Assembly: GCA_037953745.1 (NCBI GenBank)
Contig: JBAKBP010000768.1
Coordinates: forward strand, 46,001-110,000
Source of the DNA: Lithodes maja
Lineage: Eukaryota > Arthropoda > Malacostraca > Decapoda > Lithodidae
Direction of reading: 5' to 3'
Length of the DNA stretch: 64,000 bases
Position 1 is the stretch's first letter, and every line of letters begins with the position of its first letter. A program made the position numbers and the translations under genes. Positions 56,601-64,000 of this stretch are shown here, piece by piece. The notes below the pieces were generated by a model. The model did not search any database. It had not been told where the DNA came from and saw only the letters and a program-made list of their open reading frames with translations.

Positions 56601-58278
56601 TGCCAAGTTTATTGGGCCGTATGTGGTGGCTAAGAAACTGTCCGACCTTGATTATCTCGTTGCAACACCTGACCGTAGGAAAAAACATCAGTTATGTCAT
56701 GTTAACCTCATGAAAGAGTATGTGAGACGCCCCTCAGAGCCTCTCACTGTCCCTGTGCTGGCCTGCAGCGGCCAGGGTGGAGAAGGAGGTGGGGACAGTC
56801 ATGCTGCTGAGGAGGATAGCTGGGACTGTGTCATTTCCGCGGAACAGTGGGCGGGGAATACTGAACAAGAGGCTAGGCAAGCTGTAAGTCACCTGCCTGA
56901 GCACCAGGGTGCTGCTGTCCTAGGCCTGTTCAGGTCATACCCCTCTGTTTTCGCCGAACACCCAGGTCTCACTACTCAGGTAACGCACGACGTGGACGTC
57001 GGTGATAATGTGCCCTTCAAGTCAGTGCCCTACCGTGTGCCCCCGGTAAAGTTGCCAGCTTTACGGGAGGAGTTAAAGTACATGGTTGAGAGAGGGATGA
57101 TCACTGAAGGTTATGTGAAGTGGACATCACCCGTCACGTTGCAGCCAAAACCTGACGGCAAGGTGCGGTTCTGCATAGATTTTCGTAGGCTAAATGGCTT
57201 GACCACTACCAACCCTTACCCTTTGCCTCGAGTTGACGACAGCGTGGACAAGATAGGGAATGCAAAGTACCTTACTAAAATTGATCTTGTAAAAGGCTAC
57301 TGGCAAGTACCCCTGTCGGACCGAGCTAAGCAAGTTTGTGGTTTTGTGGTAGATGGCAAGACCTACCAATGTAACGTAATGCCTTATGGGCTTAAGAACG
57401 CACCTGCCACGTTTCAGAACCTGATGAACGATATTTGTGACGAAATCCCTAACTGCACGGTCTACCTTGATGACGTGATAGTGTATGATGACAATTTTGA
57501 AAATCACCTAAGGCACTTAGAGACCCTGTTTGGGAAGTTGCACGATGCTGGGCTGGTGGTGAACCTGAGGAAGTGCGAGTTTGTAAAGGCTACTGTGCAG
57601 TATCTTGGCTTCGTGGTCGGGTTAGGCCGGGTGTGCCCCCCCCTGAGCAAGATACAGGCTATCAATATGTTTCCCAGGCCCACCACTAAGCGCCAGGTCA
57701 TGCGGTTCCTAGGTATGATAGGCTATTATAGGCGCTTCATCCGGGGATACTCTACTGTCTTAGCACCGTTAACTGATCTACTGTCGAAGTCAGTGAAGTT
57801 CTGTTGGGCTGCGGAGTGTCAGAGGGCTTTCGACCTAGTCAAGCACCTGCTGTGTACACATCCGATTTTGAGAGCCCCAGACTTCTCCAGGAGTTTTCAG
57901 CTGGCGACTGATGCCAGCGGTGTGGGTGCCGGGGCAGTGTTACTGCAGACTGATTCCGAGGGCTTGGAACACCCAGTGAGCTTCTTTTCTCGCAAGTTTA
58001 ATTCGGCACAAAGGAATTACTCGACTATAGAGAAGGAGCTTCTTGCTATCGTTTTGTCGCTCAAACATTTCGAAGTTTATGTTCCAGCCTACGGCCCGGT
58101 AGTGACGATTTATACGGACCATCATCCCTTGAAATTCCTAAATCAGTTTCACAATCGGAATATGCGGTTGACCAGGTGGTCCCTAATGCTCCAAGAGTAT
58201 AATCTCAACATTCAGCATATTGCCGGGAGTGAGAACGTGATAGCAGATTGTCTATCAAGGGTTGATGATCCAGGATAG
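53650..58278 (+). CDS. Copy 1b gag (rest) and pol: protease, integrase, RT, RNase H
   Basis: Open from the C-run to the stop at 58278, nearly identical to copy 1a; the frame is formally open from 53617. Contains the CCHC knuckle 'CYKCQKLGHYSREC', protease 'LLRDTGASQTLL', integrase 'HDVPVAGHLG' ... 'CATCQ' and 'VVDLVGP', 'QSDQGSNF', 'GVLERWH', RT 'FRRLNGL' and 'VYLDDVIVYDD', RNase H 'LATDASGVGAG' and the end 'ADCLSRVDD'. Integrase again precedes RT. Relative to copy 1a an in-frame deletion of 13 residues removes one copy of the 'QQASIERIKLQE' repeat near 53695. All catalytic residues are present, but the protein lacks its normal start because of the upstream frameshift. Confidence 0.92.
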   Translation, partial: GLSPEMLFQLELAKFKLQETQIQQASIERIEVARIQANQDATRYQAEMDVEKSRVETTGRHLGGGHWVTDSLSHLIKLVPAFDETAVTEFFARFEKKCREYDWPEVKWAALVSSRLVGKGLKAYDALSLDESVVYGLVKEAVLRAYELQPETYRLKFRGVNKKSDVSFMEHARDLTDACNNWFRSEHAESAEEIKQLFYLEQFYQCTGTDLTLNIKEKCPKTVEEAAKMADLRLSLIRGCGAAQRAESGQKGRYTPPTRVFDNNKSYDTHNHTKCIAPNNTYKHKPLPFTKGQAPSSPAQGKKPIGDVKCYKCQKLGHYSRECPSNTPAKPVSLVHSIGVSLKAAATARGRLSAAEAHAVKKRTEGSTPVRDTFCSHRGHGFVSWGSELRRVDLLRDTGASQTLLRNFTGKPINAARVVVVQGINATRSYPLVRLELKVGEVCRELDVGIVECLPVEGVDLLLGNDFAVPTSGTPPLVVAERAADVDGENREWVGRCQQDEMACVVTRSRSAAPAQPSTQPRGQWRKDQEKVAKGRKRDIDSAALLGDSVLGPIINTGVDSGPDMVCNKAELGKTSREARAVARATKAVEPTSRGNVLLQNHLDALTPRDISEQQLQDASLARYSNGAIELEEDGDAKPGDFFRLNRILYRRFLDPKSKWEGGARVVDQVVVPNKYRESLLCLAHDVPVAGHLGVTKTLAALGRFFWWPGVKADVCAWVAGCATCQTTGKPNQTIPKAPLFPIPVTGPPFSKVVVDLVGPFPPTSSGNKFLLTIMDVATRYPDAYPMRNGSAKAVVKNLLLFCSRYGFPREVQSDQGSNFTSKLFKQTLQLHGICSVVSSAYHPESQGVLERWHSTLKSMLRCYCAEHDTDWDLGLPYVLFAAREVPGESLGFSPNQLVFGHNVRGPLSMVKEIWEGEEKPGSVLKYILESRERLIGCMAAAGNNLVNAQAVMKHQYDAKVKLREFSVGQEVMLLLPLPGHPLSAKFIGPYVVAKKLSDLDYLVATPDRRKKHQLCHVNLMKEYVRRPSEPLTVPVLACSGQGGEGGGDSHAAEEDSWDCVISAEQWAGNTEQEARQAVSHLPEHQGAAVLGLFRSYPSVFAEHPGLTTQVTHDVDVGDNVPFKSVPYRVPPVKLPALREELKYMVERGMITEGYVKWTSPVTLQPKPDGKVRFCIDFRRLNGLTTTNPYPLPRVDDSVDKIGNAKYLTKIDLVKGYWQVPLSDRAKQVCGFVVDGKTYQCNVMPYGLKNAPATFQNLMNDICDEIPNCTVYLDDVIVYDDNFENHLRHLETLFGKLHDAGLVVNLRKCEFVKATVQYLGFVVGLGRVCPPLSKIQAINMFPRPTTKRQVMRFLGMIGYYRRFIRGYSTVLAPLTDLLSKSVKFCWAAECQRAFDLVKHLLCTHPILRAPDFSRSFQLATDASGVGAGAVLLQTDSEGLEHPVSFFSRKFNSAQRNYSTIEKELLAIVLSLKHFEVYVPAYGPVVTIYTDHHPLKFLNQFHNRNMRLTRWSLMLQEYNLNIQHIAGSENVIADCLSRVDDPG

Positions 58279-58550
58279 TCGTGCACGGTGTGTGGGTTGA
58301 GCAGGAGTAAAATTAGGCTATCATAACGCCGTCCAAAAAGATTATAAAACAATAAAATAAACGAGAAATTTTTTTTTAGTTTTGTAAGTCTTTATTGTTG
58401 TAGCATGATGCATGCGATATTGTGTTTTATGTATAATTCACTCTTCAGTTGTTGTGCACCTTTTGCAATTAGTGGCAGCTAAGGGTAGCAGGTCGGTTGG
58501 TTGCCTGTCAGATTTTGATAATGCTTCTAAGGTCGATTATCTAAAATCTT

Positions 58551-58558
58551 GGGGGGGC
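58551..58558 (+). other. Copy 1b polypurine tract
   Basis: TCTTGGGGGGGC directly before the 3' LTR (the G-run is at 58551-58557). Confidence 0.8.
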
Positions 58559-60347
58559 TGTGACGCACCCAGTGCGTAGCAACGCAACCTGATTGTACTC
58601 CTTGGTACTCCACTGTACCGTCACGGTGGGGTAACGTGTACCGTGCTGGCTGCTTATATTGAGTGTGACAACGTATAACTATGTTCTTTGTATCTCTGCA
58701 AAGGTCTCGTCATTTGCTAACCAGTGGTGGGTTTTGTTTTAAGCCATGTCGAGACCTTCCATTTAATATGTAGTATCAATAGAGAAGTTGATAGATGAGA
58801 CAATAGGAATTCAGAGAGAGAGAGTGAGTTAGACTTCAGAGCGAGAGGGTAGCAATGGTTGCCAGACGTATGGACCGGTTGGCAGCCCTGCGCTTATAGC
58901 TAGGTGCGACAGGGTTGGTAGTACATTGCCGCCTGCATATGCTGCCTGGCTGCCCATGTTGTCGTACTGCACATTGCATGGAGGCTCGCTGTGTGTTCCA
59001 TGATCAGGTTGCCTAGAACCTTTGAGATTCTAACATCCCTTGCCCTCTCTCCCAATTTCTCACGGTTGCACTCTTTCTCTCTGACGACATTACTCTCATT
59101 TCATTCTTCTCTCTATTTAAATGCATACCCTTCCCTTGAGGTCCTAAAGGAGTTTCAGCACTCACCTCTCGTATTACTCTTAGGACAAGCATATATTTAC
59201 ATGTATTAGATTTAAGGGGTTAATGTGAACAGCGATCTTCTTGATGATGATAGTTGGTGAACGTTCTACATGTTCACGAGTTATATGCCCAGCTCATCAT
59301 CCAATTTGTGACTAGACTAGTGCCATGTGTAAGAGCCCGACCATGCCCAGGAGTTGTCTGTAGAGGGGTGAGGACTTAGCCTTGATTTGCCTACCGAGCC
59401 AGGAGCGAGTGCAGTACCAGAGACTACAGCTCGCTCGTAGTGCCGGTATAGTAGAGTAACGTAATTTATCTGTCCTTGTGTTCTCTGCAGTCTTTTCCTG
59501 GGTTCTCGCTTTCGGTGCTGGGACTCGTTGTTCCTGTGACTTGGCCTGCTAGCTAGAACACATGGGGATGATGAGTGGGTTATATCTTTATTTTACTATG
59601 CATTGCAGCTCTCTTTAAGTTTATGTATGTAACACTTTACAGTACACATTACTCACACACAAGACAACACTATTAATACTTTCATGTATCAATTAACTGC
59701 ACTGTCGTTTTGCTGCTGTGTCCGGAGTTCTGTTGCGTAGGGCGCATACAGACTCAGAGGGGAGACAGAGTGAGAGAAGCGAAGTAGCCTATGCGGTAGT
59801 AGGCTACCGGCGCAGTACTGTTGCCTGCAACCTTTTAGTTATTCCAAGTATAGATTCATTATTACAATAAGTGACTACTATTTATGTTCCTTCCATGTGT
59901 ATTATTAGGTATCTACTGGATCATGAACATCTTGTATGCTACATGCTAGTGCATGTTAGTAGGGGACAGTTATTCTAGTGCACGCGCTTTCAAGTAGGCG
60001 TGTACATTTGTCATTTAGCATTTCACTGTCATACCTTTAGCCTGCTTCTATTCTACATTATTAGAGGCTTAATATTAACGTAGTTTCTTGAGTATTGCAT
60101 TCTTTAGTAATAACGTAACCTATAAATGTCTGAGGGAGTTTAGCCTCATAGCCTACCCCTGTTGTACACTTTCGCCGAGTTAAGGTACCTCGTTACCATA
60201 GACGATAACTCTGTAGGGCGTTGGTGCTTTCTGTTGTCTGGAGCATATAGTATTTGGGACTGGAATCGAGCGTGTCGTTGTCACATAAGCCAGTTTCTGT
60301 CCTACGATCAAGAATCCCGAATATGTATTGCCGATCCAGCCGTAACA
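58559..60347 (+). repeat. Copy 1b 3' LTR (1789 bp)
   Basis: The partner of 51147-52934. It ends ...CCGTAACA, then ATATATAT of the satellite resumes. Confidence 0.93.
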
Positions 60348-60415
60348 ATATATATATACCGTATATTGATTGAAATCATTTGATAGGCGTATATATATAT
60401 ATATATACATATATA
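60348..60415. repeat. Palindromic satellite, remnant right of copy 1b
   Basis: 'ataccgtatattgattgaaatcatttgataggcg' with TA repeats: one arm of the same satellite that is broken at 51146. Together the two edges show that copy 1b landed inside a TA centre. Confidence 0.85.
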
Positions 60416-60898
60416 TAGGCGTGCATTTTCACTCTCTCTCTCTGTTTCGCTTGCTTTGCAGGAATTTTTGTTTTGTTTTATAAATAATATTATTTCAACA
60501 CATTTCCAAATCACCCTATGGGGTAGTGTTGACGACTAATTTTTTTTTTTTTGTGGTGTTCCCAGGAGGTGTAATCCACATTTCATTGAGGTAGAAAAGG
60601 CAGTTATAGGATTGAGGTAGATAAAAGGCAGTTATATGATTGAGGTAGACAAATGACATGGATGTATGAGGTAGACCAAGAAGCAGATGGATGGATGAGA
60701 TTAGAAACTTATGGATGTAATGGGTGATGTTGCTGATGATGATGAATGCACTTGTGTTTGGGTAGTGTGCTATTCCACCATATGAATGATTGAATGACAT
60801 GAATTCATGAGGTAGTTTGAAATAGATGAATGAATGATTGCATGAACTTATGAATGATTGGCAAGAGGTCTAGAGGAGGAAGAGGTCTTGGAAGAGGT
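60416..60898. other. Low-complexity flank of the transposase gene
   Basis: A T-run at about 60541-60554, then imperfect repeats of 'gaggtaga.aaaggcagttat' (near 60590 and 60622) and ATGA-rich sequence to 60870. This could include the 3' subterminal region of the piggyBac-like element; I found no clear TTAA-flanked terminus. Confidence 0.4.
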
Positions 60899-62043
60899 CT
60901 AGAAGTGTTCCAGTGTGTGGTACTCGGTGTAACATGGAGAAGCGCATAGTCCCCCATTGCAATAACTACACATGAATGTGGTTTCCTTCCTTATTTGGTT
61001 CCTCCTTGTTGTGTGTCTGCAGACGTGGCACTGCTTCAGTCCGTGCTTCCGGTTGGCTGCGATTTGTGATGCTGAGCGGGGGCAAAACACAAGCATGTGG
61101 GTCGAGAAGTAGTCCCGGCTCTCAAGGCGGGCAGGCATATTCACGATCGGCCTCGGAGGTGGTAGCATACGTGTGGTTCCGTGCTTCCTGAAGATGGAGT
61201 CGATTATTTCCTTTGCGAACAGCCTTACCGAGCTCTTCCTTCCTGTCCGCGTCATCCACAGGTTGTACGCGTTCAGGATAGTGACATCAAGAAGATGGAG
61301 TACCACCTTCTTATACCACTTACACGTCTTCCTGAGGCAGTCAACAGCAGTGATTTGCATGTCACTCTTATCCACCAACCGCATGTTTATGTTGTAGTCC
61401 ATAACAAGGTCAGGTTTGGAGATACCTACTAGATGCTTCACGCGGGTGACAGGGTCCATGTGGTATCTCTTCTTCCCGCTATCTCGCATTGTGGACTTGT
61501 GGAAGGTGGAGAGGACATTGACTGGCTTTGTGTCATGCCAACAAATAGCCAGTATACTGTCACTGCTGCTCTTCTTCCGGAAGATGTCTCCTTTCTTTGT
61601 AGCTTGAAACTTGGGCCAGTGTTTCCTGTTTGCCCTGACAGTTCCACAGCTTCCCGTGCTCCTTGCAAGGAGATACCTGGCAAGGAGAGGAGAGGTGTAG
61701 AAATTGTCGCTGTACAAGATACGGTTGGCATCCAGATACGGCTCCATCAGTGTCTTCACAACCGCCCCTGAAAGACCCAGTGGGTCGTTTGGAATGTCCA
61801 CATCAGTAGCGGTGTAGATGATGAGGTCCAGCACGTATCCTGTCTCGCAGTCACACAGTACAAAGAACTTGATCCCGAAGCGGTGACGCTTCGACGGAAT
61901 GTACTGCCTGAAAGAGAGACGTCCACAGAAGAGGATCAAGGACTCATCGATCACAACATTCTGAAAAGGTTTGAAAAACCGGCGATACCTGTTCAGGAGG
62001 GAGTTCAGGAATGGCCGGATTTTCCAAAGCTTGTCAGCTCCGT
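60899..62043 (-). pseudogene. PiggyBac-like transposase, catalytic and C-terminal part
   Basis: A DDE_Tnp_1_7-type (piggyBac/PGBD) transposase. After the SINE the frame reads 'ADKLWKIRPFLNSLLNRY', then 'VIDESLILFCGR' (first catalytic Asp), 'RILYSDNFYTSPLL' (second Asp) and 'MRLVDKSDMQ' (third Asp region). The C-terminal Cys-rich domain is 'CHVC' ... 'CSYC' ... 'CASPCYTEYH', ending at the stop at 60899. The catalytic domain is uninterrupted from 61954 (and readable to about 62043). The three Asp and the Cys/His finger look intact, so only the SINE obviously inactivates it. Enzymes of this family excise and insert DNA at TTAA. Confidence 0.88.
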
Positions 62044-62532
62044 GTTACTCAGTTACTTGTTGTTCGTCAAGGGGAATCCACGCAATGCGAGCTAAGCTCA
62101 TTATTATCGCGCCTCCTTAACTGGGAATGTATTGCGTGAAATGCATGTAAGTGTTTTATGTACTGTTGGAATGGCTGTGGATGTGTGTGTAGTCTGTATT
62201 TTAGCCAATTGGCGACATTGGAAACGAAGGCTTAGGGTGGATCTGTATGATACCATTCTCACTATAGACGGTACCGTCTCGCCCGAAGGCTTAGGTAGCC
62301 ATCAGCTTAGGTGAACCATATGATACCCATCTCGCCTTGTACCATTTTTGCCAACCCCAGATGGGACGTCACAACGTCGTCCACTTATTCCAGGTACCTA
62401 TTTAGAGCTAGGTGAACTGAGGCTAACACATGAAAGGAGACAAGCCCAATTTGTCTCCGCCCGGCCGGGGATTGAACCCCCGACCCCTCGTGTGTGAGAC
62501 GAGAGCTCTACCTACTAGGCTACGGGCTGTGT
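62044..62532 (-). mobile_element. tRNA-Val-like SINE, copy 2
   Basis: The inverted counterpart of 45745-46228, nearly identical along its whole length, inserted in the transposase gene. Its head (62455-62526 on the plus strand, read in reverse) has the same A and B boxes and CAC anticodon-like loop. The tail lies at 62044-62062. Small differences from copy 1 include a three-base repeat change in the tail and single-base changes in the body. Confidence 0.85.
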
Positions 62533-63533
62533 GCAGCAGTGTTGTCGACAAAGTGCAAGCACTTGAGAATTTGTCGATATTGGTCCCTGGGCATGTACAT
62601 GTTGAAGACTGGCGTTGATCTAATGTCATGCATCAGCCAATAATCCAGCATGTTGTGCTTTCTCATGTGGGGCATTAGCATGGTGAGGGCCAAAAACACG
62701 AGGAGCTCAGGGATATCGATGGGCGTCCATCTCCTCATGTGGGGCGAGGCCATCTCTTCGGAGTGCTGGCTTGCGTAGAGGTTCGTCTCCCTTACCATGT
62801 CCCCGAGCAATTCATCGTCAAAGAATGCTCGGAAGTAGTCATAAGGGGTGTAATTTTCTGAACAGGGAAAGGCAGGCTGGACGCCATTTGGCCCCTTATC
62901 AAAAATGGGTGGAACCCCAGGCATATCCCGAGGCTCGCAGTGCTCCCACTGAAAGATAGGTGGCTCGTCCGGCCTCCTGCCCCTCCCGACCACTCGTGGG
63001 GCACCTCCTGGGGCACCTCCCGGGGCACCTCCCGGGGCACCTCGCGGGGCACCTCCCGGGGCACCTCCCGGGGCACCTCCCGGGGCACCTCCCGGGGCAC
63101 CTCCTGGGGCACCTCCCCGAGCACGTACCCGAGCACCTCTTCCGGCCCTTCCTCCGGCCCTTCCTCGGGCCCTTCCTCGGGCCCTTCCCCGGGCACCTTG
63201 CTGTGGCTGTCCCTGTTGTGGCGGTCCCTGCTGTGGCGGTCCCTGCTGTGGCTGTGGCTGTGCCTGCCCGCCATTTGAGTCGCTTGCTGGCGTGGGGGAT
63301 ATCCTGGCTTCAGGCGAATCGGGAGAGCTTGAGCCGGTGCCGGCATCACTCTCAGACATCGTCAGCCGACGCCTGGTCCTCCTGATCCTCCTCATCCGCT
63401 GCACCCCGGGTGGCGTTGACAACCTGGGAGGAGCAACAACAGCTGGTGTTGACGTCGCTGGTCCTGGTTGTCCATGGGCGGGGGTTAGTGGTAGCTGTAC
63501 TACCCCCGAGATGTTCCCTAGCTCACCGGGCAT
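62533..63533 (-). pseudogene. PiggyBac-like transposase, N-terminal part with Gly/Ala/Pro-rich repeats
   Basis: First ATG at 63533 ('MPGELGNISGVVQLPLTP'), but the frame is open further upstream past 63600, where an acceptor-like 'TTTTCATAG|G' occurs, so an upstream exon or earlier start is possible. The region contains a basic stretch 'RMRRIRRTRRRL', 'QQGPPQQGPP' repeats, an RGR/RAR-rich stretch and about ten 'GGAP'-type units encoded by a 12-bp tandem repeat (62999-63120). It then enters the conserved piggyBac N-terminal domain: 'YDYFRAFFDDELLGDMVRE', 'TNLYAS', 'DIPELLVFLALTMLMPH', 'RDQYRQILKCLHFVDN'. The SINE starts directly after this block. Confidence 0.82.
62999..63120. repeat. 12-bp coding minisatellite
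   Basis: Tandem 'CGGGGCACCTCC' units (about ten) encoding Gly-Ala-Pro-Gly in the transposase N-terminus; followed to 63200 by related 'CGGGCCCTTCCT'-type units encoding Arg/Gly/Ala. Confidence 0.85.
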
Positions 63534-63696
63534 CCCTGGAAGCTCTGACGAAGCTCGCTGCCTGGATGTGGATGGGCGTGGCTGTGGGGATGACGATCTT
63601 CGTCGTTTGGCCTGTCTTGTGTTGCCTATGAAAATTGTGGGAATGGTATTTCGTATGAGGGATGTGCAGACTCAAACTTGACAACTAAGACATGAT

Positions 63697-63701
<5 letters not shown>
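63534..63701. other. Upstream flank of the transposase gene
   Basis: Partly open in the transposase frame. No promoter motif that I can defend. Confidence 0.35.

Positions 63702-63734
<33 letters not shown>
63702..63734. repeat. (GA)n microsatellite
   Basis: A pure GA repeat adjoining the satellite spacer 'gtcctagcaatttcaaggtcacc'; probably an expansion of the 'gagagagaag' found in the spacer elsewhere. Confidence 0.85.
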
Positions 63735-63737
<3 letters not shown>

Positions 63738-64000
63738 CTAGCAATTTCAAGGTCACCTTCGTAAGGAAACAAATGTACCGTATACCGTGATATATACGCC
63801 TATCAAATGATTGCAAGCAATATACACCAATATACAGTATATATATATATATACACTGTATATTGGTGTATATTGCTTGCAATCATTTGATAGGCGTATA
63901 TATAACGTGTACAGTACATTTCTTTCCTTACGCAAAGAGAGAGAAGAGTCCTAGCAATTTCAAGGTCACCTTCGTAAGGAAACAAATGTACCGTATACCG
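63735..64000. repeat. Compound palindromic AT-rich satellite, right block
   Basis: The same arm as at 47.7-51.1 kb ('aaatgtaccgtataccgtga', then tatacgcctatcaaatgatt), but the centre is a longer palindrome with 'gcaagcaatatacacc' and its mirror 'ggtgtatattgcttgc'. It runs off the end of the window. Confidence 0.88.

Larger units (their letters stand above)
51147..60347 (+). mobile_element. Gypsy copy 1b: full-length Gmr1-like LTR retrotransposon
   Basis: A 9201-bp plus-strand element of the same family as copy 1a, inserted in the palindromic satellite. LTRs 51147-52934 (1788 bp) and 58559-60347 (1789 bp). The flanking 4 bp are ATAT on both sides, consistent with a 4-bp duplication although the TA-rich site makes this weak. 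Primer site and polypurine tract are present. One homopolymer frameshift separates early gag from the rest of gag-pol. Confidence 0.94.

Overview
This window looks like repeat-dominated animal nuclear DNA. I found no convincing host gene, rRNA, functional tRNA gene, operon or CRISPR array. The reverse transcriptases, LTR elements, a piggyBac-type transposase, tRNA-derived SINEs, long (TA)n/(TC)n tracts and an AT-rich palindromic satellite all point to a metazoan. From memory, the CR1-like element with its 'ACATAAGAACATAAGAA' 3' end and the dispersed 'ACCCGGCGTTGCCCGGGT' repeat resemble repeats common in decapod crustaceans, so a crustacean is my best guess (inference, not proof).

Region 1 (about 1.2-34.7 kb) is one ancient minus-strand CR1-like non-LTR retrotransposon, about 4.2 kb of sequence, exploded across 33 kb by four later insertions. 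Read 5' to 3' on the minus strand, its pieces are 34.7-34.02 kb (coiled-coil ORF1 and the first half of an SGNH esterase), 25.1-23.9 kb (rest of the esterase, endonuclease), 22.2-21.2 kb (linker and RT fingers) and 2.5-1.2 kb (RT palm and 3' end). The insertions are Gypsy copy 2b (25116-34020), a different non-LTR element (about 22233-23936) and Gypsy copy 2a (2513-21232). Copy 2a itself carries Gypsy copy 1a (3040-12317) inside its left LTR. LTR boundaries, equal LTR lengths and 4-bp target duplications (ACTG, ATAG, CACC) fix this order, and the broken reading frames rejoin exactly at the junctions.

Region 2 (34.7-47.7 kb) holds a candidate solo LTR, a 40-bp minisatellite, microsatellites, a diverged tandem repeat, a 5'-truncated CR1-like RT copy (40.7-42.2 kb), a dispersed repeat, and a broken gene of a family I know only as uncharacterised (43.9-46.6 kb, PIN/FEN-like motif pattern). 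That gene is split by a tRNA-Val-like SINE.

Region 3 (47.7-64 kb) is a compound palindromic AT-rich satellite with a roughly 1.69-kb higher-order duplication. It is interrupted by Gypsy copy 1b (51147-60347, plus strand, duplication ATAT). It is followed by a piggyBac-like transposase gene (63.5-60.9 kb, minus) that is split by a second copy of the same SINE, and then by more satellite.

The four LTR elements belong to two related families. Both have the unusual pol order protease - integrase - reverse transcriptase - RNase H, with integrase BEFORE RT, as known in the Gmr1 group of Ty3/Gypsy elements. No envelope gene is present. Copy 1a has one intact 1712-residue gag-pol frame. Copy 1b has a one-base frameshift, copy 2a two compensating frameshifts, and copy 2b a deletion removing the RT active site and most of RNase H.
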